Positions 45,388 through 56,590 of a DNA stretch of 64,000 nt are shown piece after piece. The position numbers and the translations under genes are program-made. How positions within the stretch are numbered: the stretch's first letter is position 1; the number at the start of each line of letters is the position of its first letter. Location: NCBI GenBank assembly GCA_027257055.1, contig JAPVLO010000956.1, positions 248,001-312,000 on the forward strand, read 5' to 3'. This DNA comes from Cephalopachus bancanus (taxonomy: Eukaryota; Chordata; Mammalia; Primates; Tarsiidae). Under the pieces are notes generated by a model. It was given only the letters and a program-made list of their open reading frames with translations. It did no database searches and was not told the DNA's origin.

Positions 45388-46030
45388 AAATATGCGTTGA
45401 TTGCCAGCGAGATACATTCTGGAAAATGTGTCATTCAGTGATTTCATCACTTTGTTTTTTGTTTGTTTGTTTGTTTTGAGTTGGAGTTTCACTCTGTTGC
45501 CCAGACTGGAGTGCAGTGGCATGCTCCCGGCCACCACAGCTTTGACCTGCTGGGCTCCCAGCGATCCTTCCGCTTCAGCCTTCCAAGTAGCTGGAACTAT
45601 AGGCACGCGCTACCACGCCCAGCTAGTTTTTGATTTATTGTAGAGATGAGGTCTTGCCAAGTTGCCCAGGCGGGTCTCGAACCCGCGGGCTCAGGCAATC
45701 CACTCACCTCAGCTTCCCAAGGCACGGGATTACAGGCTGAGCTACCGAGCCCGGCTCAATTTCATCACTTTCAGAGGTCATAGAATGTACTTACACAAAC
45801 CTAGACAGTATACTGCTACTATACACCTGGGCAATATGGTGTAGCCTGTTGCCCAGAGACTCTGAATCTGTACAGCATGTTACTGTACTGAATACTGTAG
45901 GCAGTCGTACCACAAGGGTAAGTATTGGTATATCTCTGCATAAAGGAATACAGTATTATAAACTTATGGGACCGTGGTCGTATATGGTCCATTGTTGACT
46001 AAAACATCATTATGTGCTGCATGACTGACT
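45388..46030 (-). mobile_element. MER2-like DNA transposon (Tigger/TcMar), Alu-interrupted
   Basis: GAGATACATTCTGGAAAATGTG...ATTTCATCACTTT before and TAGAATGTACTTACACAAACC, GTACAGCATGTTACTGTACTG, ATAAACTTATGGGACCGTGG, AACATCATTATGTGCTGCATGACTG after the Alu are collinear with MER2. The terminal repeat at 46004-46028 is recognisable. Confidence 0.82.
45454..45758 (-). mobile_element. Alu dimer (tarsier type) inside MER2
   Basis: ATTTCATCACTTT at 45441-45453 and 45759-45771. Inverted hairpin GCGGGTCTCGAACCCGC. Confidence 0.94.
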
Positions 46031-46577
46031 AGTGGATGTCTGGTGACCTCACATTTTAAACTTTTGGCAACTGCCCCATTTCTCGCTTTTTCACATGTTT
46101 TTCATCCGCCTAGCTCTTTCCCCAAGGGATTAGAGAGGAAAAAGTTTCCAAAGACCATGCCAGTTTCCTTTCTTTGGTGTTCTGTACTAAAAATCTTTAG
46201 TCTACTGTATTTGATAGATTCGTGTGCAGAAATTTGATTAGTTTGAGAGGATAATCAGGAAACAAATGGAAATTGTGGTTTTGCTGTCTTTTGGTCATTA
46301 GCTTGGCCCTTGTTTAAGCGTTCAGCAACAGATAGGAAGAGCCTGCCTCAAATAAATAAAGTGGTACGTGTGCTAAAGAAAAATAAAGCCAGATAAGGGG
46401 ATAAAGAGTTGTAAAAGGAGGGGATGTTGGGTATGGTGGGCAGTCTCTGAGGAATAGCCCTGACCCAAGACCTGAAATGAAGTCAGTAGCAAGCCATGGG
46501 AGTTGGGGGCAGAGCTGTCCACTGAGGTTGGATGCATTGGACCCTCTCTTGCAGGCCCTTCCTCTACTGTCCCTGTT
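46031..46577 (+). other. RTN3 intron 3, unique sequence
   Basis: No repeat or exon recognised. Confidence 0.4.
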
Positions 46578-46780
46578 TCTTTCTTTTTGTTGTCGTTGTT
46601 GAGAAAGCAGGAACTATTGAGAGGACAGGAAAGCTTCCAGAGCGGGAGGGGGCCCGAGGGGTTGCCAGTCTGGGGCCAAAACCTGGTCCTTATAGAGCTC
46701 TAAGATTGAGCTCATTGGCTAGCACTAGCTGTGAGCTGATTGGTTGGTTTTCAATCTCAGGAGCAGAAGTACCCCCCCCA
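46578..46780 (-). mobile_element. Partial LTR (U3-R) related to the TINE-like units
   Basis: On the minus strand: CCAACCAATCAGCTCAC (CCAAT motifs), AGCCAATGAGCTC, TCTATAAGGACC (TATA box, 46694-46690), then GGCAACCCCTCGGG 28 bp later, a copy of the mini-retroposon unit, a decayed polyadenylation signal (CAATAGTTCC) and an A-rich tail (46601-46578). It therefore carries the promoter that places transcription start at the 5' end of the short copies. U5 and internal sequence are absent. Its 5' side is cut by an Alu. Confidence 0.78.
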
Positions 46781-46781
46781 G

Positions 46782-47062
46782 TCAGAGTCTCACTCTATTA
46801 CCCAAACTGGAGGGCAATGGCACACTCATGGCCACGGCAACCTCCACCTGCTGGGCTTCCGCGAGCCTTCTGCCTCAGCCTTCCAAGTAGCCGGAACTAC
46901 AGGTGTGTGCCACCACGCCCAGCTAATTTTTTGATTTACTGTAGAGACACGGTCCCACCAAGCTGCCCAGGCTGGTCTCGAACCCGTGGGCTCAGACAAT
47001 CCCCCCTCACCTTGGCCTCCCAAAGTGTTGGGATTATAGGCTCAGCCACCATGCCCAGCCTA
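46782..47062 (-). mobile_element. Alu dimer
   Basis: C8AGTCAGAGTCTCACTC (poly(A) tail lost) to CTCAGCCACCATGCCCAGCC. Confidence 0.87.
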
Positions 47063-47120
47063 CTCTCCCCCTTTCAATCATAATGTCTCCCTTCTAGCCC
47101 AGATCATAATTCTACCATTG

Positions 47121-47384
47121 ATTTTTTTTTTTTTTTTGAGTTGGAGTCTCACTCTGCCATCCAGACCGACACACTCATGGCCACCGCAGCCTTGACCTGC
47201 TGGACTCAGGCGATCCATCCATCTCGACCTTCCTGGTAGCTGGAACTACAGGCATGCACCACCACACTCAGCTAATTTTTGGTTTATTGTAGAGACAAGG
47301 TCTCACCAAGTTGCTCAGGCTGTTCTCTCTCGTCTTGACTTCCCAAAGTGCTGGAATTACAGGCATGAGCCTCTGCGCCTGACT
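47121..47384 (-). mobile_element. Alu dimer with small deletions
   Basis: T15 GAGTTGGAGTCTCACTCTGCC to GAGCCTCTGCGCCTGAC. Confidence 0.87.
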
Positions 47385-47491
47385 TTACTGTTGATTTTGA
47401 TGCTGAGTTCAGGGCTTTCAATAATACTGTGCAGTTTGTGCATTGTGCACTGCTCACATGTGTTGTCTTTGTAGGTTTGGAGATTTCTTAT

Positions 47492-47623
47492 TGGCAGTAG
47501 TGGGAGACTGCCTGGGGAAGGGGGGCACACCTCATCAACAAGGGTACCTGCACAATGAATATTTGTATACCTAGCCCTGAATTGTACCCCACAATTTAAA
47601 ATAAAATAAATAAATAAATAAAG
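47492..47623 (+). mobile_element. 5'-truncated L1 3' end
   Basis: GGGGGGCACACCTCATCAAC, GGGTACCTGCACAATG, TATACCTAGCCCTGAATTGTACCCC and (AAAT)n tail resemble the terminal part of a primate L1 3' UTR. TTTCTTAT at 47484-47491 and 47624-47631. Confidence 0.65.
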
Positions 47624-48065
47624 TTTCTTATGACAGTTTTCCAGCAGGTGGCAGTAACGTTCACTAGGATAGGGTGGCTTTTTCTAATTTCCACAAAGGT
47701 AGAAATTTCTAATTTGCATTTAGGCACATATCTTCCTTATTCCCCTTTTCGTCTCTGAAACATGAAGATCCTTTTCTCTCTGGACCCCAGATTTCTCCTC
47801 TAAGCCTTTCTTTTTCTCTTTCTGACTGTCTGCAAATACACAGAAGAATCACAAGCCCAGTACAAGAAACTTTCACATCAGCTTCACCCTGGCTCATCAG
47901 TTGCTAACATTTGTCCACATGTGCTTTGTCATTCCCGCTCTCTCTGTAAAGACATTTGTGTTTTCCTGCACCATCTAAGAATCGGTTGAGAACATTATAC
48001 CTCTTTACCCCTTGTTTGTAGGGTATTTCCTTTGAACAGGAACATTTTTGTTGTTTGTCTTAATT

Positions 48066-48382
<317 letters not shown>

Positions 48383-48600
48383 TAGATACAGTACTTGCAT
48401 CAGTTATACAGCCCACATTCAAATTTCAACCATTGTCTCAGTGATATCTTTATAGTTGTTGTTACCTCCTTATCCAAAGTCCAGTCTAGGATTATACTTT
48501 GTGTTGTCATGTCTCCTGACTCTCCTTTAATCTGAGAATTAGGATTCAGAGAATTAAGTTCCTCAGCCTTTTTTGCTCTTGCACACCATTAATATTTTGA

Positions 48601-48920
<320 letters not shown>

Positions 48921-49534
48921 GGCCAGTTGTTTTGCAGATTATTTCTCAATCTGAGTTTGTCTGGTATTTTCTTATTAGATTCGGGTTACATGTTATGAGT
49001 AGGAATGTTGTTGACATGATGTCGTGTCCCTCCCAGTGCATTTCATCCGGAGGCACGTGATACTAATTTGTTACACTACTGGTGATGTTGAACCTCTAAG
49101 CGTTCTGTGTTGAAACTGGTCTTGTAGCAATATGAACTCTGACCCATACATACTTGGACTCTGACTGTAGGAATTCTCCTGCATTTATCTTCTTAAGTAG
49201 GCAGCATTCTGTTCATTTCTCCTGTTCAGGCTCTCCTTTATACCATCCCTCTGGTTTCTCTTCCCACCAGGAATCATAATACCTCTTCGTTCTAGGAAGT
49301 CACATCCCTTAGCCAGAATCTCTGAACCAGCCTGTACTACTTTACTTCTTTACAATCAGCATGGTTTTACTGGTTGTTTTTATTTTTTTTAACTCAAGTT
49401 TCTTTGGCCTTCGCAAGGTTAGGCTTCAGAGAAATGATTTCGGGAGAGATTGTCTACCTGAATATAGGTTCATTTTATCTCAAATCACAGTCTAGTCTTT
49501 TGGGCTAGCCTTATTTGGATTATAGTGAAAGTTG

Positions 49535-49730
49535 ACTGTGTGTCAGTTACGATGCTGAGCATTCTGTGTTTTAGCCTTCTGCACTCCCTCCAACAATTCT
49601 AGGAAGCAGATGCCACTTTCTTCATTTTCCAGATGCAGAAATGGAGGCTTGGAGAGATTTAAGTAATGTGTTTAGAATGACTGAGACTCAGACTGTCTCT
49701 CAGTTCCAAAGCCCTTGCTCTTCTTTGTGA
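49535..49730 (-). mobile_element. MIR
   Basis: TGTGTGTCAGTTACGATGCTGAGC, CTTCATTTTCCAGATGCAGAAATGGAGGC, CCAAAGCCCTTGCTCTT: reverse MIR. Confidence 0.8.
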
Positions 49731-50392
49731 GCAAAAGCGTGACTGGGAGGAAAGTCCAGGGAGGGCTGTGAGTGGTGAAGTCAGTTTTCAAGGATTGGAA
49801 ATGAAAGAACAGTGCCATTGCTAGACTAGAGGTATCTGCCATCAGCTGCCATTCCAAGTGTTGGGGTCTTTAAGTGAAAGAACTTAGACTTTCCCAGTGT
49901 GGACGTCTGCAATCGTAAGGCCCGGCTTACACCCATTTCTTGACCTCATTATGAATAGTGCCCCACTCACTTTTAAAAGTATTGTAGTTTGGATAGTTAC
50001 ATGGTCTCCTTTCCATAAATCTTCCTGTGTTCTCTTCAGATTAATGTACAGACTGGTGTTTCATTGCAAGTAGCACTCATAAAGCTTGTTCTGTTTTCAT
50101 TTACCCTTTCTTTGCCCCTGTCCCAAGTTACACTTTTCAAGATAGCTTTGGCTTTATGGTCTATTCACCTGACTAATTTATAGGCAGGGTTTGTTTAATT
50201 AAGTCAACCATTAACACGGTTTTGCCCTACTTGCTTTATCATTCTTTTTGCAGATCATTTAAGGTAAATGACACTTTACCCCAGTGTACTTCCATAGCTG
50301 AAATAAGCTCATAAACCTTTCTTGAAACCTATTTGGTATAGTGGAGGAACCTTTTGCATAATTTGATTTTCATTTTCAAGATGGTGTTAGAG
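49731..50392 (+). other. RTN3 intron 3, unique sequence
   Basis: No repeat or exon recognised. Confidence 0.45.
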
Positions 50393-50482
50393 CCAAGTGT
50401 GGTGGCACGCACTTGTAATCCCAGCTGCTCAGGAAGTTGAAGCAGGAAGATCACTTGAACCCAGGAGTTTGAGGCCAGAAAT
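50393..50482 (+). mobile_element. Alu second-monomer fragment
   Basis: GAGCCAAGTGTGGTGGCACGC...GTTTGAGGCCAGAAATA; the end is lost in a TA-rich tract. Confidence 0.7.
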
Positions 50483-50513
50483 ATATACATATATGTATGT
50501 ATATATATATATG
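50482..50513 (+). repeat. (TATG/AT)n simple repeat
   Basis: ATATACATATATGTATGTATATATATATAT ahead of exon 4. Confidence 0.85.
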
Positions 50514-50635
50514 GTTTTTTTTTCCTTCAAGTGGGGTATACCTGTATTTGTATGCTAGTGTGAGGCTCCACAGATCATGCAAGTCACAGTGGCTGTGATC
50601 ATTCTTATAACCTGTATTCCCTTTTCTTCTGACAG

Positions 50636-50843
50636 TGCACGATCTGATTTTCTGGCGAGATGTGAAGAAGACGGGGTTTGTCTTTGGCACCACACTGATC
50701 ATGCTGCTTTCCCTGGCAGCTTTCAGTGTCATCAGTGTGATTTCTTACCTCATCCTGGCTCTTCTCTCTGTCACCATCAGCTTCAGGGTCTACAAGTCTG
50801 TTATCCAAGCTGTACAGAAGTCAGAAGAAGGCCATCCATTCAA
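50636..50843 (+). CDS. RTN3: RTN3 exon 4 (reticulon domain, first hairpin)
   Basis: 208 nt, the conserved length for this reticulon exon. It follows CTTCTGACAG and encodes (S/Q)[14 protein letters not shown], then the first roughly 35-residue hydrophobic hairpin ([20 protein letters not shown]...LLSVTISF) and the start of the 66-residue loop ([17 protein letters not shown]). Donor CATTCAA-GTGAGT. The hairpin inserts in the cytosolic leaflet of the ER and generates curvature. Small conservative differences from human (ISYLI, FRVYK). Confidence 0.97.
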
Positions 50844-51349
50844 GTGAGTTAAAGTTTTGTGAGCAACATTCTACATGTTGGTGGGGGGTTCATGGAGGCT
50901 GATCAGATCTAAAAATCAGAGCTGACTAAATATCAAGAATTATGGGCCATAAGGCAGCTGACGGGTGGCCTAAACATCAACTAGAGACCTTGGGAGCTCT
51001 GTAAGCAGTGGTCAGATTAGGAGCCAATAACTTTTTGACAAACTAGAGGCTTATACTTAAGGTCCAAAGAAGACACTAAATTCTTCTTTAGAGCATGGTA
51101 GGGAAGGCCCAGCACCTAGAGCAGCCCCCCATATAATTAAGTTCTGAAATGTGGTGTTGAGGCTATGCCTTTGGAAATCCAGAGCTCTGTTTACTCTTGG
51201 TTTTGTTACTGCTTTCCTTCTTATCTCTCTCTTAGTTTATACCAGAGGCATGTCTTAATGAACTCAATAGTCATGCGTTTCTAGGCTGCAGTTGCTAGCT
51301 TTTCTGATTGGGCTTTAACTATTTGTTGGTTGATTGGTTCGTTTGTTTA
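50844..51349 (+). other. RTN3 intron 4, unique sequence
   Basis: Starts GTGAGT; nothing further recognised before the Alu. Confidence 0.5.
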
Positions 51350-51625
51350 TTTTTGAGTCAGAATCTCACTCTGTTACCCAGACTGGAGTGCGGTAGCACA
51401 GTCACAGCTACTGCAGCCTCAACCTGCTAGGCTCATGCAATCCTTCTGCCTCAGCCTTCCAAGTAACTGGGACTACAGGTGTGCGCCACCATGCCCAGCT
51501 AATTTTTTGGTTTATTGTAGAGATGAGGTCTTGCCAAGTTGCCCTGTGCTGACTCAAACCCCTAAGCTTAGGCAATCTCCTCACCTCCTCCTCCCAAAGT
51601 GCTGAGATTACTGCACCCAGCTGGA
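51350..51625 (-). mobile_element. Alu dimer, head truncated
   Basis: GAGTCAGAATCTCACTCTG to GCTGAGATTACTGCACCCAGC; about 10 nt lost before the head. Confidence 0.86.
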
Positions 51626-51875
51626 CTTTAACGTTTTCTTCACACTTTTCTCTTGAGATTCTTAGCACATAAAAATGTTTAACTTCAACATTAGCATATC
51701 ACAGTTTTTTAACAATTTGTTTCTCATAGAGAAAGAGACCCTGCTGTGACCTCTCAGGATGACAACAGTTTAGGCTCCTGGCTGTAGCTCTGCTCCTTGT
51801 ATTTTCTCTTGGAGAAAAGAAAAGGAATCACTTAAACTATATGTAGCATTAAAAGTTTGGTTGCAAATTAGTTTT

Positions 51876-52178
51876 GGTGTTTTTTGTTGTTGTTGTTTTT
51901 AATCGGAGTCTTACTCCGTCGCCCAGACTGGAGTTCAGTGGCACGCTCCCGGCCACCGCAGCCTCGACCTGCTGGGCTCCGGCGATTCTTCCGCCTCAGC
52001 CTTCCAAGTAGCCAGAACTACAGGCGTGCGCTACCACACCCGGCTAATTTTTGATTTATTGTAGAGATGAGGTCTCACCAAGTTGCCCGGGTGGGTCTCG
52101 AACCCACAGGCTCAGGCAATCCACTCGCCTCGGCCTCCCAAAGTGCTGGGATTACAAGCTGAGCTACCGAGCCTGGCC
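51876..52178 (-). mobile_element. Alu dimer (tarsier type) with TSD
   Basis: GCAAATTAGTTTT at 51863-51875 and 52179-52191 (13 bp, perfect). Confidence 0.93.
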
Positions 52179-52399
52179 GCAAATTAGTTTTAATTAATCA
52201 ATAGTTGTTGAATGAGTGAATAAATTTTACTGTTTTGCAATAAACTCAGATAGATTTCTTAACAGTTTTCCTCCCTCTTTTGCATTACATTATATGTGGA
52301 CTTATAAAATGCATTTTGCTAAGTTGTATTAATTATAGCATCTAGTTTTTATAGCTTTTATGTTAGATAGTAAATATTATCTTAATAGGTAGAAAGGAA

Positions 52400-52545
52400 A
52401 GCATGCCTATTACTCTCCTGCTTTCCCCACAATACTGAAGGCTTCTAAGGCAGGAGTTGTCTTATCTGTCCTGACATCCCAGCACCTGGCAGAGTATCTT
52501 GTAGACTGTAGGCATGCAGTAAATATTGAATGAATGCACAAGTGA
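52400..52545 (+). mobile_element. Ancient LINE (L2-like) 3' end
   Basis: GGCAGGAGTTGTCTTATCTGTCC, CATCCCAGCACCTGGCAGAG, GTAGGCATGCAGTAAATATTGAATGAATG. Confidence 0.65.
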
Positions 52546-52761
52546 TGAGCACCTGTCTTCTGTGGTTTTAAGCTCTATCAGATTTGATATCTTCACTCTC
52601 TTTTTTTGCTTTTGGGTTTTTTTAAGCTAGGTAAAGGATGTTAATTTGTTTTCTTTTTAAACAAATGTTTTATAATGCCTTCTTGATTGTTTTGAAATGG
52701 AATTTACAGATAATGTAATCTGTCTGCAAATATAACTTTCAAAAAAATAAGTCATGGAGCC

Positions 52762-52919
52762 AGGAATTGTGGCAACACTTGTAGTACCAGCTGCTCGGGA
52801 GGCTGAGACAGGACAGTCACTTGAGGCCAGGAGTTTAAGGCTGCAGTGAGCTATGATCGTGGCTGTAAATAGCCACTACGTGCCTGTCTTGGCAGTATAG
52901 TGAGACTTCATCTCTAAAA
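52762..52919 (+). mobile_element. Free left Alu monomer (FLAM-type) retaining 7SL sequence
   Basis: AGCCAGGAATTGTGGCAACACTTGTAG to GAGACTTCATCTCTA. It keeps GGCTGTAAATAGCCACTACG, corresponding to the 7SL RNA GTGAATAGCCACTGC segment lost from dimeric Alus, so it is an old monomer. Confidence 0.75.
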
Positions 52920-52927
52920 GGATTTTT

Positions 52928-53217
52928 TTTTTTTTTTGAGTCGGAGTCTCACTCTGTCGCCCAGACTGGAGTGCAGTGGCACACTCCCGGCCACAGCAAC
53001 CTCGACCTATTGGGCTTTAGCAATCCTTCCACCTCAGCCTTCCAAGTAGCTGAAACTACAGGTGTGCGCTACCATGCTCGGCTAATTTTTTTGATTTCTT
53101 GTAGAGATGAAGTCTGGCCAAGTTGCCCAGGTGGGTCTCAAACCCGCCGGCTCAGGCAATCCATTCACCTCAGCCTCCCAAAGCGCAGGATTACAGGCTG
53201 AGCCACCGAGCCTGGCT
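52928..53217 (-). mobile_element. Alu dimer (tarsier type) with TSD
   Basis: TCTAAAAGGATTTTT at 52913-52927 and 53218-53232. It inserted in the tail of the FLAM-type monomer. Confidence 0.93.
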
Positions 53218-53248
53218 TCTAAAAGGATTTTTAAAAAAATTTTTTAAG

Positions 53249-53538
53249 CCGGGCTCGGTAGCTCAACCTGTAATCCCAGCACTTTGGGAGGCTGAGGTGA
53301 GTGGATTGCCTGAGCCCGTGGGTTCGAGACCCGCCTGGGCAACTTGGCGAGACCTCATCTCTACAACAGATCAAAAAATCAGCCGGGCATGGTAGCGCAT
53401 GCCTGTAATTCCGGCTACTCAGAAGGCTGAGGCAGAAGGATCGTCGGAACCCAGCAGGTCGAGGCTGCGGTGGCCGGGAGCGGCCGCTGCACTCCAGTCT
53501 GGGCGACAGAGTGAGACTCCAACTCAAAAAAAAAAAAA
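53249..53538 (+). mobile_element. Alu dimer (tarsier type)
   Basis: GCCGGGCTCGGTAGCTCAACC to CTCCAACTCA13. Forms an inverted pair with the preceding copy, 31 bp apart. Confidence 0.92.
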
Positions 53539-53599
53539 TTTTTTTTTAATAGATCATAGCAGTAATATAAAGATGTGATAAGATAGAAAGCCATTTATA

Positions 53600-53879
53600 G
53601 CTGGGCTCGGTGGCTCAGCCTGTAATCGCACACCTTTGGGAGGCTGAGGTGAATGGATTGCCTGAGCCCGCAGGTTCGAGACCCTCCTGGGCAGGTGAGA
53701 CCTCATCTCTACAATAAATCAAAAAAATTAGCCGAGCATAGTAGCATGCACCTGTAGTTCCAGCTACTTGGAAGGCTGAGGCGGAAGGATCACTGGAGCC
53801 CAGCAGGTCGAGGCTGCAGTGGCCAGGAGCGACCACTGCACGCCAGTCTGGGCGACAGTGAGACTCCAACTCAAAACAA
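53600..53879 (+). mobile_element. Alu dimer (tarsier type) with TSD
   Basis: AGAAAGCCATTTATA at 53585-53599 and 53880-53894 (15 bp, perfect). Confidence 0.95.
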
Positions 53880-54194
53880 AGAAAGCCATTTATAATGAAG
53901 TAGTGTGTATTTTGGTCAGCATTTAATTGCTTGGCCATGACTACACTAAAAAGCATAAGAAGTCAGATACTTGGACCTACCTGTACAATCACCAATACGG
54001 ATGTAGTTTTCCAAACTTGCAGAAAAAAAATTAGTGAAGTTTTACCATAAACAAAATACAGTTTTAGAAAATCTAGATTACTTTAAAACTGTTGAGAAAA
54101 TACCTTATTTTTATGTATCCTGGGCCATTGATTATAAATAGGTTGACTTCATGAATAGCCAATGAGGCAGTAAAAGTTATGCAGAACATAGGAC

Positions 54195-54487
54195 AGTTTT
54201 TTTTTGTTTTTTTTGTTTTTTTAGTTGGAGTCTCACTCTGTCACCCAGACTGGAGTGTAGTGGCCCCTTCCAGCCACTCCAGCCTTGACCTGCTGGGCTC
54301 CACCTCAGCCTTCCAAGTAGCTAGAACTACAGGCGCACGCTACCATGCCCGGCTAATTTTTGATTTATTGTAGAGATGAGGTCTCGCCAAGTTGCCCAGG
54401 CGGGTCTTGAACCCGCAGGCTCAGGCAACTCACTCACCTCGGCCTCCCAAAGCGCTGGGATTATAGGCTGAGCCACCAAGCCCGGCC
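54195..54487 (-). mobile_element. Alu dimer (tarsier type)
   Basis: TTAGTTGGAGTCTCACTCTG to GCTGAGCCACCAAGCCCGGCC; TARGACAGTT flanks. Confidence 0.9.
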
Positions 54488-54595
54488 TATAAGACAGTTC
54501 TTAATTGTGCATGACTGTCCCACACTTTGTAGACATCTGGCATCTTTGCCTCTGCCCACCCCATGACAGTGTGTCCTCACCCCAACCCATGACAG
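54488..54595. mobile_element. MER5-like (hAT-Charlie) fragment
   Basis: GTGCATGACTGTCCCACACTTTGTAG, CATCTGGCATCTTTGCCTCTGCCCACC and CATGACAGCAAAGAATGC resemble MER5 elements. Orientation not certain. Confidence 0.5.
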
Positions 54596-54720
54596 CAAAG
54601 AATGCGCCTACAGATGTTTAAAGTGCCCTGGAGGCTCATTTCAGATTCTAAAGAACTGCTGTGCCAGCAGAAAATGGCCTTCCATGTCAAATGTGTGACT
54701 GTTTCTTCTTCTTCTGGAAG

Positions 54721-54859
54721 AGCTTACCTGGATGTAGACATCACTCTGTCCTCAGAAGCCTTCCACAACTACATGAATGCTGCCATGGTGCATGTCAACA
54801 GGGCCCTGAAACTTATCATTCGTCTCTTTCTGGTGGAAGATCTGGTTGACTCCTTGAAG
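54721..54859 (+). CDS. RTN3: RTN3 exon 5 (reticulon domain loop)
   Basis: 139 nt after TTCTTCTTCTTCTGGAAG. Encodes (K)[46 protein letters not shown]: the rest of the hydrophilic loop between the two membrane hairpins. Donor TTGAAG-GTTAGT. Joins exon 4 with AA|A, making Lys. One human difference seen: VHVNR for VHINR. Confidence 0.97.
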
Positions 54860-55243
54860 GTTAGTTGATTTTGCAGCTTTTGGTGGTGAGACTAAGAAAA
54901 ACCAGGGACGGGGTTATAATTCAGTGGAGAAACAGTACATAGGGTTTTATCAGGCAAAAATGAGCATTTGTTCATCTCAATCTGTAGAAGTGGGGATAGG
55001 CGTCATTAGAGAAAGGTGCTGCCTCTTGCTGGGAAACAGACATCAGAACTGGTGGCGTTGCAGGTACCCTCTGTCTTTGGTCTAAGAGAACTACAGAATT
55101 CTTTTGTGTACCCTTAAATATGTACAGCATACTTGGGGGAACCCTTTTTTTTTAAATTGCTCGTGTCAGACATCACTAAGTTTATGCAGACTTAATTAGC
55201 TGGAAGACAGTGGCATCAGTTAATCTGAATTTTGCTTCCACAG
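54860..55243 (+). other. RTN3 intron 5
   Basis: Short SINE-free intron, GTTAGT to TTTTGCTTCCACAG. Confidence 0.8.
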
Positions 55244-55313
55244 CTGGCTGTCTTCATGTGGCTGATGACCTATGTTGGTGCCGTTTTTAATGGAATCACC
55301 CTTCTGATTCTTG
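55244..55313 (+). CDS. RTN3: RTN3 exon 6 (second hairpin, first half)
   Basis: 70 nt encoding [23 protein letters not shown] plus the first base of the next Ala codon. It forms the ascending half of the second membrane hairpin. Acceptor TTCCACAG, donor TTCTTG-GTAAGA. Confidence 0.97.
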
Positions 55314-55419
55314 GTAAGATGGCAAGGAAATGTCTCCATGCTCTTTGAAGTAATTTGTAAGAATAAGAGAGAGGAGAATGCCTAGTTTGACTGCACTCAT
55401 TCTGCATGACGCAGCCTTT

Positions 55420-55502
55420 TTTTTTTCCAAGTAGGAATTTGTTAGAGGATAGAAAAACTCCCAGCAGAAGGAGGGGTCCTGAAAGGATTGCCCTGTGTGG
55501 CC
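55420..55502 (-). mobile_element. TINE-like mini-retroposon (copy E)
   Basis: Minus strand: GGCCACACAGGGCAATCCTTTC..., ...GCTGGGAGTTTTTCTATCC, TAACAAATTCC, A10. Flanked by CAGCCTTT (55412-55419, 55503-55510). It starts about 8 nt further upstream than copy C. It lies in intron 6, about 110 bp after exon 6, in antisense. Confidence 0.82.
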
Positions 55503-55925
55503 CAGCCTTTAGCATCCAGAGACCTGGAAGTAGGTACTGTAGGAACCTGGTTGTGGTCATAGGTTTATTGGTCCCAATTATAAAGAAATAGCAAAACAGC
55601 TGGAGGTAAAGGAGATGTGTCTATATTAGGTTTAAATATGGGGCTCTTATTTACAGAAACCATTTTTGTAATTTGGAAATTGTTATTTGTGGTACAAATA
55701 ACCTGTGTACCTGGAGAGGTTTTTTGTTTGTCTTTTGGGTTTTTTTAGTAAGTACTACTCCAACTTACCTCTTTTTATCTAACTGGCCTTAATGGGCAGC
55801 TGCAGCTGGGATTTCTCATTTTGAGGAGGATCTGTGTTTCCGTATCTTTCATGAGGAAAAATGTCTGTGTTACTCAGTCTTGAGACTGTGACTGTCTCAC
55901 ATTTACACTTGCTTCTGTCTTACAG
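55503..55925 (+). other. RTN3 intron 6, remainder
   Basis: No further repeat recognised; ends in the exon 7 acceptor GCTTCTGTCTTACAG. Confidence 0.6.
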
Positions 55926-55972
55926 CCGAACTGCTCATTTTCAGTGTCCCGATTGTCTATGAGAAGTACAAG
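55926..55972 (+). CDS. RTN3: RTN3 exon 7 (second hairpin, second half)
   Basis: 47 nt encoding (A)ELLIFSVPIVYEKYK, the return leg of the second hairpin and its basic exit. Acceptor GTCTTACAG, donor TACAAG-GTAAGT. Confidence 0.97.
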
Positions 55973-56020
55973 GTAAGTGTTTGTCTGTTCCGAATCATAT
56001 GTGCCAGCATGACCAGTTTT

Positions 56021-56315
56021 ATTTCTTTTTTTTTGAGTTGGAGTTTCACTCTGTCGCCCAGACTGGAGTGCAGTGGCCGCTCCCAGCCACTGCAGCCTCG
56101 ACCTGCTGGGCTCTGGCGATCCTTCCGCCTCAGCCTTCCAGTAGCCAGAATTATAGGCATGCGCTACGACGCCCGGCTGATTTTTTTTTTTTGATTTATT
56201 GTAGAGATGAGGTCTTGCCTGCCCAGGCGGGTCTCGAACCCGCGGGCTCAGGCAATCCACTCACCTCAGCCTCCCAAAGGCGCAGGATTACAGGCTGAGC
56301 CACCAAGCCCGGCTT
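56021..56315 (-). mobile_element. Alu dimer (young type)
   Basis: GAGTTGGAGTTTCACTCTGTC to GCTGAGCCACCAAGCCCGGC; linker T11; inverted hairpin GCGGGTCTCGAACCCGC. Only 48 bp downstream of exon 7. Confidence 0.92.
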
Positions 56316-56590
56316 ATTTCGTTTTTGAGATGTTGAAAGTTCGCAGCAGTCTTTCCATAACCATTTCTACAATCTACTTTGTAAGTCAGGTGTCTACAAG
56401 AAATGAGTAGCAGTGGTTACCTACAAGGAAAGAAACTGGAAATCTAGGAAAGATCGAGACTTATTTTTTATACACCTTGTTTTGTGCTTTTTGAGCTTTT
56501 ATCACATGGATGCATTGACTGTTCAGAAATAATAAGTTGAAAAAAATTCTTGAAGGACTAACACGTGGGTTACAAAGAAACTTAAACTTT

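Noticed and set aside
46578..46780. An active endogenous retrovirus
   Set aside because: Only partial LTR sequence is present; no internal or coding region was seen anywhere in the window.
50577..50852. 91-codon plus frame overlapping exon 4
   Set aside because: It is an alternative frame of the conserved RTN3 exon 4; the other frame matches the reticulon domain exactly with proper splice sites.
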